Positions 34,311-45,260 of a stretch of 64,000 nt of DNA are shown here, piece after piece. The DNA is from Erythrophleum ivorense (Eukaryota; Streptophyta; Magnoliopsida; Fabales; Fabaceae), in the NCBI GenBank assembly GCA_026724425.1, contig JAIUCV010001218.1, positions 1-64,000 on the forward strand, written 5' to 3'. The first letter of the stretch is position 1, and every line of letters begins with the position of its first letter. The translations under genes were made by a program, and so were the position numbers. The notes under the pieces were generated by a model, which worked only from the letters and a program-made list of their open reading frames with translations, made no database searches and had not been told where the DNA came from.

Positions 34311-34369
34311 AATAGGAGGTTAGTAGATCCTTAAGTTTGATCTAAGGTATGATTAAGAATAATGATTGT

Positions 34370-34740
34370 ACTATAAATGCTTTATTGATTTAGGTGATAC
34401 TCACTCTTTTATATCCTATGACTATGTTAGGAGGATAGGTCTGAGTATGCATTTTTTGCCATATGACTTGCATGTATCTACTTTTACAAGAAACCAAGCC
34501 ATTACCTTCCATGCTTGTTTGAACTGTGTAGTCTAATTTAAATCTTGTTTTGCCACACTTGATCTAATTTATATGCCCTTTATTGATATTGACCTAATTA
34601 TTGGAATGAACTAGATGTCTGTCAATAATGTCATACTTAATTGTTATCACAGATGTATTTTTTGACCTAAATGTGGAACTGTGCCTAGTATTAGGACTAA
34701 GCTAGCTTTTATGACCATCTCCTAGGTTGAGAAATCTCTA
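34370..34740 (+). pseudogene. Gypsy aspartic protease and linker to RT (decayed)
   Basis: A frame carrying LIDLGDTHSFIS at about 34382 corresponds to the retropepsin active-site strand (usually IDSGATHSFI). The second position is Leu, which breaks the D-S/T-G triad. RRIGLSMHFLPYDLHVST and FIDIDLIIGMN follow, as in Tekay proteases. A frameshift separates it from the gag tail and several stops follow. The protease would have cut the gag-pol polyprotein. Confidence 0.8.
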
Positions 34741-34799
34741 AAACATGGTTGTTAGGGACTTTTGATTTTCTTTTTAGTACTGGCTAAAGTAGAAGAGGG

Positions 34800-36180
34800 A
34801 TAGATGAGATCCTTATAGTGAGAGAATTCCTAGAAGTATTTGCTTAAGGAAATTAGCAGACTACCCACAGATAGAAAGGTTAAGTTTGTGATAGACATTA
34901 TACCTAAGACGGGTCTAGTGTCCAAGGCCCTAAATAGGATGGCTCCCACCGAGCTAGTAGAGCTAAAGAAATAAATAGAAGAGCTCCTAAGAAAGGATTT
35001 CATCAGACCTAGTGTGTCACTATGGGAAGCTCCAGTCCTATTTGTAAAGAAGAAGGATGGGAGCCTTAGATTGTTCATAGACTACAAGAAACTCAATAAG
35101 ATTACCATTAAGAATAAATACTCCCTTCCCAGGATAGATGACCTCTTAGATTAACTAGTAGAAGTGTCTATATTTTCCAAGATTGATCTCAGGTCAGGGT
35201 ATCACTAGCTTAGGATCAGGGCTAAGGATATCCTTAAGAACGATTTTAGAACCAAGTATGGGCATTATGAATTTCTAGTTATGCCCTTCGAGTTGACGAA
35301 TGCATCTGCAGTCTTTATGGATTATATGAATAGGGTGTTGAGACCATATTTAGATAGATTTATAGTGGTCTTCATAGATGACATTCTCATCTATACCAAA
35401 AGCAAAGAAGAACATGAATAGCACCTGAGATTAGCCTTAGAAATCCTGAGAGAAAAGTAGTTATATGCTAAACTTAGTAAATGCAAGTTTTGACTCATGG
35501 AGGTGCAATTCTTAGGCCATATTATCTCCCAAGCAGGGGTCATAGAAGATCCCCATAAGGTAGAGGTAGTACTTTAGTAGGAGATACTTAGGATAGTGAC
35601 AGAGATAAGGAGGTTCCTAGATTTAACAAGGTATTATAGAAGATTCATTCAAGGCTTTTCTCAGATAGTGATGCCATTGACTTGGCTCACTAGAAAGAAT
35701 ATACCATTTATATGGGATAAGAGATGTGACAAAAGCTTTTAGGAATTGAAGCATAGGTTAACCATAGCCCTAGTCCTAGTGCCTCCTGACCTTAGAGAGA
35801 GTTTTGTAGTTTACAGGGATGCTTCTAGGAAAGGGTTAGGATGTGTTCTCATGCAGGGCAGCAAAGTGGTAGCTTATGCTTCTAGGTAGTTGAAACCATA
35901 TGAGGAAAACTATCCCACACATGACTTTAAGCTAGTCGTAGTGGTGTTTTCCCTTAAGATATGGAGACACTATCTATATGGAGCAATCATAAAAATTTAT
36001 AATGACCACAAAAACCTTAAGTATTTGTTTGAACAAAAAGAGTAAAATATGAGGTAGAGGAAATGATTAGAGTTCCTAAAAGATTATGACTTTACCTTGA
36101 AATACCATCCAGGTAAGGCTAATGTGGTTATAGATGCATTGAGTAAAAAATCCATACATATGGCCTACATAATATTGAGA
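34800..36180 (+). pseudogene. Gypsy reverse transcriptase and RNase H (decayed)
   Basis: In order: LPTDRKVKFVIDIIPKTG, LRKDFIRPSVSLWEAPVLF, LFIDYKKLNKITIKNKY, KIDLRSGYH, GHYEFLVMPFELTNA and the intact catalytic box FIVVFIDDILIY near 35370. Then come YYRRFIQGFSQIVMPLT and the RNase H start FVVYRDASRKGLGCVLMQ near 35800, ending at ALSKKSIHM near 36150. Nearly every interruption is a TAG or TAA at a Gln position (for example DDLLD-stop-LV and SGYH-stop-LRI) or a stop at a Trp. The reading frame is otherwise well kept, and this copy is closest to the minus-strand pol at 1330-4048. Confidence 0.93.
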
Positions 36181-36399
36181 AAGTAGGAACTTATTAAGAG
36201 GTTTAAAGATATGAGTCTTTCATGCCAAATGCACTCGGGGAAATTGTTGATGAGTGAGACTTGAATAGAGAGTGACTTGAGAAACTAGGTAAGGGAAGCC
36301 TAATAGTCATATGAGCATGTGAGTGAGAAAGATTAGGATGCAGATGGCCCAAGGTGGCACTCCGGACTTCAATCTATCTGAAGATGGGATAATAAGGTA

Positions 36400-37024
36400 C
36401 AAAAATAGATTGTATATGCCTAGAAACTTAGAACTGAGAGAAAATATTAGAATAGGCACATAAGAGTAAATACACAATTCATCCAAGTAGTAACAAGATG
36501 TACCATGATTTGAATAGCATGTTTTGATGGCCTAGGATGAAAACTGACATAGCTGAATATGTCTCCCTGTATTTAGTATGTCAGAAAGTCAAGATAAAAC
36601 ACTTGATGCCAGTTGGGTTACTTCACCCCTAGATATCCCTGAGTAGAATTAGGATAGTGTAACTATAGATTTTGTCATAGGTTTACCTAATATATCATTG
36701 GGGCATGATGCCATATAAGTGATAATGGATAGATTAACGAAGTCAACTCATTTCTTAGCTATAAAAGCCACTTACACCCTAGATAAGTTAGACTAGCTGT
36801 ATATCAGGGAGATAGTGAGAGTACATAGGGTACCTAGGAGCATATTATTAGATAGAGATCCCAAATTCACTTTGAATTTTTGGAGATCATTATAAGATGC
36901 CCTAGGAACCTGAGTAAGATTCAGTATGTCTTATTGCCCTCAGAAAGATGGTCAAACAGAAAAAACTATTTAAACCCTAGAAGACATGTTGAGGACTTGT
37001 GTTTTAGATTTAAAAGGTAACTGG
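36400..37024 (+). pseudogene. Gypsy integrase, first part (split by an LTR insertion)
   Basis: A zinc region near 36450-36600 is disrupted by shifts (AHKSKYTIHPSSNKMY-like text is recognisable). The core has the first Asp in MDRLTKSTHFLAIKATYT near 36725, the second in LLDRDPKFT near 36850 and the Glu in GQTEKTI near 36955, followed by LEDMLRTCVLDLKGNW. It stops at 37024 within Asn-Trp, where the Ogre/Tat-like LTR inserted, and continues at 44101. Confidence 0.88.
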
Positions 37025-37576
37025 TGTCACACCTAAAAATGCAACCGCGTGGCGCTAAAAAAGAAAATCTTTTTGGAAAGAAATTTAGATTCAATTTCCA
37101 AAGAAAACCGAAACCAAATTGAAATAAGTGTAGTAAGAGTAGGGTTCAAGAATTGTCACCAAAATTTTATTTTTTTTTAGGAGACAAAACTTTGGAAAAA
37201 CTTTTTTATTTGAAAAATGACCTAGATTCAGATTTGGGAGTCGATTGTGAGTGGGGAAGGTGTTAGGCATCCCACTACACCCATTCTTAAGAATGGTTAC
37301 CCTAAATTAGTTGTGCAAAATTAGTATGACCTCGATTGAATTTCAATTTTTCCTAATAAATCATATGTAACATAAGAAATAAAGAAATTAAAGAAAATAC
37401 AAATTAAGTGTGAAAAGGAAATAAAATTTAAAAAAATAAAAGAAAGAAATTAAGAAAATAAAAGTTGAAAGAAAATATTTTATTTACACAAGTGGACTTG
37501 ACCTAAGATAAAAGCCTAAGGCCTACGTACCCTCTCAAAGGGATCAAAATTTACGTAGTTCGAAAGAAAATTATAC

Positions 37577-38270
37577 TTGTGGGTTGTTTTTTTTTCATTA
37601 TTTTATGTTTTTTTGGTCTTGTTTTTGTATGTTCTTTTATTTTTTATTTTTTTATATTTAGTTTTTTTTTTTGGTGTTGTTTTTCTTCTTTTTTTTTTTT
37701 GCGAAAAGACAAAGAAAATAAATGACCTTTTTCCTTTAACAAATAAAACGAGTTTTAAAATTTATTGATGTGTTTTAATTTGCTAAAGAAAAATTTAATT
37801 TTACTTTTCTTGCATTTTCAGTTTTTTCTCTCTTTTTCTTATCATTTTTTCATTTAATTCATTTTCGTTTCATTTTTTTATTTTTTTTATTACCCTTTTT
37901 TTGTTTATTTTTTTATTTTGTTTTTGTTATTTTTGTTATTTTGTTTTATTCTTGTTTTTATTCTTTTTTTTTTTCTTTTTTTTGTTTATCTTTGTTTTGT
38001 TTGTGTCTTTTTTTTTGTACATTTTTTGTTTTTTGCTTTATTCAATTTTGTTGGCTTTTTTTTACCATTTTTTTACTTTTTTTGTCAAATTCCTTAATTT
38101 TCTTGATTTGTTTATTTTTATTATAAGGCTAAATTTCAAAACAACATTTGTGTTTAAGTACAAGAATTTTCTCTCTTTTTTTATTCTTAGAGATATTTCC
38201 TTGTGTCTCCTTTTGATTTTTGCTTTCTTTTTTTGTTTGTTTGTTTGTTTTTTTTTTTGAGAATTTTCTT
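37577..38270 (+). repeat. Extreme T-rich strand-asymmetric tract
   Basis: About 700 bases are dominated by T runs separated by G, C or A, such as TTTTTTTCTTTTTTTTG. Its complement is poly-A-rich. The Phe-rich frames through it follow from the composition and are not genes. Similar T-rich tracts near the other end (43590-44060) belong to the same LTR. Confidence 0.85.
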
Positions 38271-38430
38271 TAAAGGCTTTTTGAATAAGGCCATTGAAAT
38301 CCAAAATATTAAAATGTAAATTCACGACCCAAAAGGCACCAATGAGGCTTTATTGCCACACATAGCCTTTTGGTTCCTATGTGCTTGAGGGGATATAAAA
38401 TCCCATACGACTATTCTAAAAAGGAAAACG

Positions 38431-38453
38431 AAATACATATATATATATATATA
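38431..38453. repeat. (AT)n microsatellite
   Basis: About ten AT dinucleotides, then AATAATAG, within the Ogre/Tat-like LTR. Confidence 0.9.
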
Positions 38454-40616
38454 ATAATAGTACGCGCAAGTGTAGGACATTTGTATTAGTGTGTGTTCTT
38501 AGGGTCAATCAAACCAATAGCATAATTCCAGACAATATTTACAAAAAGAATGGAAATTTGAAAGACATCACTTGCTTGCATTTTTGCCTTTCTCCAGGAT
38601 GTTGCCTTTCCATTTCTCAGCTTGTCATTGTTCTTCTTAATGACCTAATAACTCATGAAGTCTCTCTTCAGCCTTTCCTTTAATCTCTAGTATTTAGAAC
38701 ACCTTCTTGTATCCTCTCCACCAATTTTATTATTCCCCATATTCAAATGAAAAAGAAAAGAAAGAAAAATTATAATTTGTGCAAGCCTAAGTTTCATTAA
38801 GAACTAATCAAAGTTCAAACTAAAAATGGCATCAAATAGAGCTTATTCAGCTTATAAGATCAAAACTTTTTACAACATCAAAGCAACATAAAGCTTGAAT
38901 TACCACACCCAAATCATAGATTTATGCGTTTAGTTAAAGAACGAAAAAGCAATACAAAGCATCCATTATCATTAGACCAAAATAAATCCTCTTAAACAAG
39001 CATTTTCTTAGTGCAAGAAACACTTATGGCCAGATAACCTTATTTTTGAACTCTCAAATCCAAGTTTAAGATTCCTGATGCCAAGACATGGAGAAGCATC
39101 AAAGCTATCAGATTTCCTCTATTTGCATATCCCTTTCGGTGCTCTCCACCAATTTACCTAGCCCATGTACAAATGCAGTAAAATGATTTTGGGATCAGAA
39201 GTCAATCCAAAGTTCAAAAGCCCAAAAGGTAGAGTAAAAGCCAAAAACTAAATAAATTTGCGATGGGGAAAGAAACGTGCTCAACAACATAAAAGTATAA
39301 GCATATGATCACTGAAACCAAGCCATACTTGCTTATCAAAAGACTGTGTCACGGAACAATAAAGGAGTTTAACAAGCTCGAAAAAGCTATCAAATGACTC
39401 ATATCAACATGAACAAATAAGTAGGGCCAAGCTTATTCATGAAAATTTCTTATCATAGTTCAGACATGATAATAGATCCCAACAAACTGTAAAACAAAGT
39501 CCTAATGCAACAATTGTATAAATAATTAAATGGAAAAAACTCTACACCAAATTTTCTTTGAGACCAAATGAAACTCTCGTGCCACATTGGGAACCATCCC
39601 TACCTGGCTGTCTCACCATCCTAGATTTAAGTAACATCCCAAACCATGCAGCAAGTAATCCATAATCATACAATCAAACACAATGCCAAATCAAAACATA
39701 TAGGGGCAACGAATATTTTTTTTTAAAATCAAAACCTGTTCTTCCATAGAATTAGATCGTATAGCAGGGAGAATCTCTTAATATGTTTTCAAAGTTTTAC
39801 ATAGCATGAAGCATTACCTCTAAGGAATGGTGGATCCTTTTCCACCCTCACCTTCCTTAAGCTGCGAGTTTCACTTCTGTAAATCCTAAGAAATGCTCCC
39901 AATTTCTAATGCTCTTTTTCAATTTTCTTGACTTGGAATCCACTCAAAGGCTCATCCTCCACTCCTCCTCTGTTTCTCTTTCTACTCGAATCCTCCCCTC
40001 ATGTCTTCCTCTATTCAGCCTTTCTCTTGCTCTCGGCCTCTCTTCTCATTGATTCACTCTAATCCCTTCACCACAAAGCTCTCTCCTTTCTACTTCTATC
40101 TCGATCCTCCTCCTTCTCGTCCTTTCTTTTCTCTCAAATGCAAAACCAATTCCTTCCCAGCACCCACCTTTCCTGCTATCTGTATTCCTTCCTTTATAGC
40201 CAACTCAAGAGTGGATTTCACCCTCTATTGAGTGTGTCTTCTTTCTAAGGTCCCGATTATTGCCACGCTTCTCTGCTCCACTCGCATCTTCATCCCCTTC
40301 TGTATGATTTGCTTTTCAGAGTTGTGCCTCCATGGGTTCTTTTTGCGCCTTTGTGTGTCCTTTTCTTTGTAGAGGGGGGACCAAGGGGGCCATCGAGTAG
40401 GGTTTGATTAGTGGATACTGGGGGGTGCTGATTTTTTTTTTGTTTGGGCTATGATATTTTTATGTTTGGGCCCGATGGTTGGACTTAGATTAGGCTTTTT
40501 CTTTCTCTTTTTTTTTTGTTTCTGATCCCCCTTTTTTTAATTATTATGTTTTGAGTATGTGGGCTTCAGGATTTGGGCTGTTCTTGGGTAGGTTGAAGGT
40601 CTAGCTTTCCCGTATT

Positions 40617-43551
40617 TGTGACGACCTACCTTCTAATCATTGTATTTATGGTTAAATGCATGATTAATAGTTAATGATCAAGGTTTGGAGTTGTTACATT
40701 TTGTTACATTATGAAAATACAGGAAAATTTGAACCTTGATGCTAAGGTCATCACTAAACAACCACAACCAAAACAAAGATGCATAAAAGAAATCATATTA
40801 CCATAAGGGGTTTATGATTCATCCATTCATCAGTTTCAACACACAAAAACGTCCCACAAGTATTCCTATATCATTTCCTAGCATTATCGTTGAAGAAATT
40901 GGGGTTTCTAAGCTAAGGGTAGGGGTTCAAGGTCTTGCGTTGTGGCCTAGACCATTCACGCCGCGGCTAAGATAGGTACTGGAATCATTGGGCAATTTTT
41001 GCACATATCACCGCGGTGAGTTAGACCATCGCCGCTGCGAGACTACATGGCGCCGCGGCAGAAATGCCCCCTGGAGCTACTATTCTAAGTCCCAAGATTC
41101 TTGCCTTGGTGGAACATATTTGCGCCACGGCGAGTTTTGCTACTGTACAACCCTTAACTAGTTTTCCCGAATCGCACTGTGGCAGGACCTACTACGCCGC
41201 CGCGAGTTTCCATTATGTCATCCTCCTGGGCGATTTTTCTCAGTTTGCACCATGGCAAGATTTCTCAAGCTGCAGCACTCCTCGCCACAGTCACTCCCCA
41301 GGCCAATTTTTTTTCCCTTGCGCCGCGGTGGGATTCATCATGCCGCGGTGCCCCTCGACTCTGTCACTAGTTTGGCCGCGATGAAGCCTTCTTAGCCACA
41401 GCGTAACTCCCTCCTATAGCTACCTCTCCCAAGTTTCATCCCCTACACTCTAATTCTCATCTTAGAAACACCCTAGGACCACTTTCTCCCATTTTACATG
41501 ACTCTAATGGTATTTATCTACCCTATTTACTCATCTAACTCTCCATTACCAATTCAAAAATTAGATAATATTTCCTACTTGTCCAACTATCTCATATCTA
41601 GAAATTTATAGAATAATGACAACAAGAATTCATGCATTAGCGACAATTAACATCCCATGCACATTCCATAGAGATTTCATTCATCAATAGTTTATATCAA
41701 CATCTAATGCATCACATGACTACAATTCCCAAATGGTAAACCATATCACAAATTCAAAAAAGCTATATATATCAGATGTTACAAGTTCAAACATCAATAT
41801 CCACTATAATGAGACTTAGCTCCTTAACGGTTGCATTTCCACTAAGCAAAATATAAACGCTTCAACTTGGCAACATGAATACATGATGATGCTATGTAAA
41901 CTAATAACAAAATTGCATCTACTCTACTCAGATTAGCCCAAGTGTAGCTTCCTCCACACATGGCTAGAGCTCATGGATTTTCATCCACTTGTTTTCTCTT
42001 ATCCTTACCCGAAGAACCTTCACCTGAAATATTAATCCCATAAAACGGGGTGAGATATACATCTCAGTAACTAAGGTAATTCCATCATATAATCCAGTTT
42101 AATTAGCATACATGCATAATTTCACATAAGCATTAGAAGAATACCAGTCATATTAGTAAATGAAACAAGTAGGCTATCATGATTACAATCTCATACTAGT
42201 AATCATATTTACACATGTTAAAGGCCATTAACACTGGAGAGGCCTGTCCATGGCACCTACTCCTCATTGAGCACAACCAGGGCTTGGTGCATCTGGGGTT
42301 TGATCATAACTCGGTGCTCGATCAAAGCACATGCACGGGTGGCAGCCCCACCCCAGCTCCACCATGGACTCATAAGGTCCAATCACAATATAATGATAGT
42401 CAACCAATTCATTCAACATTTCAAATCATTCATGTACAGCAAAATATGAAATTAAAATAGATATATGCATGGAATTAATATAAACCAAGTTACCTCACTT
42501 ATAAATAATTGCAACAGCCACCAATGGTACAAAATGTCCCTATAACCATAGCATCAGATAATTACTACTCTAATTCATCATTAACAGTTGCAACAAGTAC
42601 CCAAAGAATTTAAAATGCTAATGTCTACCTAAGAATCACTTACCCAACCACTACAAGTCTCAAATTCGGATTTATATGTCCTCTTCCAGAAACCTCAATG
42701 TTTCATCCAAAATCCTAAGCAAATTTGTACAAAATTAATACCCATATTATAATCAAGTCATTAGGGTCTCAAATTAGCAAAATTACCTCAAAATGAAGAG
42801 TTCATACCTATCTAATGACAGCCTTAGCCTCAACCTACGAATTTCCACCAAGAGAATCCCAAATAACCACATTTCAGATTTTGGGTATGATGAAAATGCT
42901 CCAAATGAAAAACTAATCAGACCAAAATGAAGAGAAAGATGAGAGGATTAAGTTATATAACTATTACCTTGGCTAAATCTTGCTCTAGAAGTGGAAAAAT
43001 GTGGAAATATGCCAAGAACCCTAGCCTCCCCTTTGGACCTCCGATTTTCTCCTTTGTGTTTCAAAAAAATGGGATAGTGGCTAAAGCATTTAGGGTTTTA
43101 GTTAGGTTTAAGTTGGGTCAAATATGGTTCATGGGTTGCTCCAAGGTCCAACTCCTAATGGGCTCAAATTTTTGCTTTGTTGGGCCAATTTTTAAGTTGT
43201 TGGGCTGCAGAATTCTGTTGGGCCAGACCTAGTTTTAGGATCTCTATTGTTTTGGGTCAGCACAAGGTTTATTGGGCCTTCCTAAGAGCCTATACAAGGT
43301 GGATCTTGGGCCTCTATCACATTGGATCAAGTTAGGTCTGCACCTAACTTATTGGGCCTCTATTAGCCTCTTATCTACTTAATTTAATTTGGGCTTAGAT
43401 GAAGTTTCTATCCCAATTAAATCTCAAACCCATATTAATAATTTATCTCTCTAAAATCTCCATTCACTTAACTTGCCCAATTATCCCATATTAATTATTC
43501 CTAATTAACCTTATCCATAATTAACACCTTAATTAATTATGAGGTGTTACA
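40617..43551 (-). mobile_element. Solo LTR, family C, nested inside the Ogre/Tat-like LTR
   Basis: On the plus strand it begins TGTGACGACCTACC and ends GAGGTGTTACA; on the minus strand it reads TGTAACACCTC to GGTCGTCACA, a normal Tekay LTR layout. The flanks GTATT (40612-40616) and GTATC (43552-43556) form a 5-bp TSD with one transition. Length 2,935 bp. Homology to 18898-20378 covers the distal half. It carries a CpG-rich repeat at 40955-41405. No interior is present. It is the deepest layer of the 30296-50591 stack. Confidence 0.9.
40955..41405. repeat. CpG-rich interspersed motif array in a family C LTR
   Basis: Short GC-rich words based on CGCCGCGGC, a near-palindrome, recur roughly every 30-60 bases. 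Variants include ACCGCGGTGAG, GGCGCCGCGGCAG, GCGCCACGGCGAG, ACGCCGCCGCGAG and GCGCCGCGGTGG. The surrounding DNA is AT-rich. The corresponding stretch at 19590-20060 shows the same spacing but with most CpG steps changed to TG or CA. Confidence 0.8.
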
Positions 43552-44100
43552 GTATCCTCTTCTTCTTCTTTTTTCAGATTGCAGTAGTCTAGGGCTCTTT
43601 TTTTTTTTTTTTTGCTTTGGTTTGGGCTCTCCTGGATTAAGCTCCAAAATCTTAATCTTTTTTTGTTTTTGTTTTGGGTTTATTGTTTTGGTATTTTTTG
43701 TAGTCTTTCTTTGAAGAATTTTTTTGTTTTTTTATTTTTAATTATTATTATTATTTTGGTATTTTTTATTTTCTTTTAGCCTTGTTTTTTTCTTTGTGGG
43801 ATTTTACTTTTTTCCATTTTAATTCATTTTTTCCTTTCTTTTTCTAGTCTCTTTTTGATTTTTTTTAATTCCATTTGTTTTGGATTTTTGTTACTCCCTC
43901 TTTGATTTTTCTTTTTATTTTAACTTTGGATTAATGGGCTTTTACTTTTTTTTTAATTTTATTTTTGAGTCCTTTCTCCTTTGATTTTTTTAGCTTATTA
44001 AGCTAAAATGACCTATCGATTTTTTTTTGTTTTTCATTTTTTATTAGTTTAATTTTATCATTATTTTTGGAGTATGTTTGGACAAAATACGGTGTTCACA

Positions 44101-44807
44101 ACTGGGATACCTATTTGCCTCTAACAGAGTTCACCTATAATAATAGTTATCATGCTAGTATTCAGATGGCACTATATAAAACATTATATGAGAGGAAGTG
44201 TAGGTCTCTAGTATGTTGGATTAAACTTGGAGAGAGGAGCCTTATAGGGCCAGAGTTAGTGGATCAGACCTCTAAACAGATAGAAACCATTAAAAAAAAA
44301 CTCCTAACAGCTCAAAGTAGACAAAAAAGTTATGCAGATAAAAGGAGAAGGTCTTTAGAGTTTGAGGTTGGAGGCCATGTCTTTGTCAGACTATCTTAAG
44401 TTACAAGAAGAAAGCTCAGTCCAAAATACATAGGTTCATTCTAAATTCTAAATAAAGTTAGACTTGTGACCTACAAACTTGCCCTTCCTTCAAACCTAAG
44501 CCAAATATACACAATGTCTTCCATGTATCCCAGCTCAAAAAGTACCATTTTGACCCTTTATATGTCATAGAATATGAAAATACACATTTACAGGACAATC
44601 TATTCTATATTATATCACTAGATTGGATCGTGGATGGTAAACTCAAGCAGTTAAGGAATAACGTGTACCATTAGTGAAAGTGGTTTGGAAAGGGCTATCT
44701 CCTAAAGAAGTTACTTGGGAGCTAGAAGAAGAGAAAAGAAAGAAGCACCCGAAGCTCTTCCCCTACGGTATGTATTTATTTAAATTTCAAGGATGAAATT
44801 TTATTTA
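44101..44807 (+). pseudogene. Gypsy integrase, second part with chromodomain-like tail
   Basis: Beginning at the right TSD, the frame 44101-44399 continues the core seen up to 37024: LPLTEFTYNNSYHASIQMA, LYERKCRSLVCW, GPELVDQTSKQIETI and DKRRRSLEFEVGGHVFV. After the stop at 44397 the text is shifted but still shows WIVDG, KQLRNN and a Leu-Glu/Lys-rich end (44610-44780) resembling the chromodomain-type tail of Tekay integrases. The tail directs insertion to particular chromatin in chromoviruses. The split is exact: left and right halves share only the 5-bp ACTGG. Confidence 0.88.
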
Positions 44808-44820
44808 AGGAGGGGAGAAA
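44808..44820 (+). other. Polypurine tract of the 30296-50591 element
   Basis: AGGAGGGGAGAAA immediately precedes the 3' LTR start TGTAACATCTGG. Confidence 0.8.
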
Positions 44821-45260
44821 TGTAACATCTGGTATTCGTACAAATGACAGAAATGAACTAGTTATAAAAGTAAGTCCCCTAAAATGAATGAGTTGAGGCC
44901 AAATAAAATTGAGATAAAATTCTAAATAATGGAAAATGAGGATATGAGGCTTGAGTTAGCCAAAAATTTGAGATAGAAAAGCTAAGAAAATTTGCAAAAA
45001 TAAGTTGAGAAATTTTTATAATTTCTAGAAAATTTAGAAAACTTACAGGAGAGCTTTTTAAATGAAAATTTTAATTTTTCCAAGCTTCTTAGAGGCTCTA
45101 AAACCATGGAAACCCCTAAAATAGTTAAAACCCTTCTGGTGAGCGATTTTGACCATTGGTTGACTAAAACTTTGACCAAATGGTTCGCATTGGACCCAAA
45201 TCTAATTTGGGTGAAATTAAAGGCATTTTATAAGTTAGAGGACCTAAATTTTATGATGGA

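Larger units (their letters stand above)
37025..44100 (+). mobile_element. Ogre/Tat-like LTR (probably solo), nested in integrase and itself interrupted
   Basis: It begins TGTCACACCTAAAAATGC and ends ACGGTGTTCACA, between perfect TSDs ACTGG (37020-37024 and 44101-44105). The blocks GGGAGTCGATTGTGAGTGGG, GGAAGGTGTTAGGCATCCC and GCCTAAGGCCTACGTACCC are hallmarks of Ogre/Tat LTRs (usual GGAGTCGCCACC and GGGAAGGTATTAGCACCC). Without the family C LTR at 40617-43551 it is about 4.1 kb, with no primer site, gag or pol in between. A single long LTR is therefore the simplest reading. Long T-rich tracts occur at 37577-38270 and 43590-44060. Confidence 0.82.

Noticed and set aside
37901..38260. 119-residue Phe-rich frame that could look like a membrane protein
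   Set aside because: It is the translation of a T-rich tract in an LTR; no codon structure beyond composition.
40001..40231. Ser/Pro-rich 76-residue frame resembling a plastid transit peptide
   Set aside because: It sits within the Ogre/Tat-like LTR in CT-rich sequence with no downstream domain.
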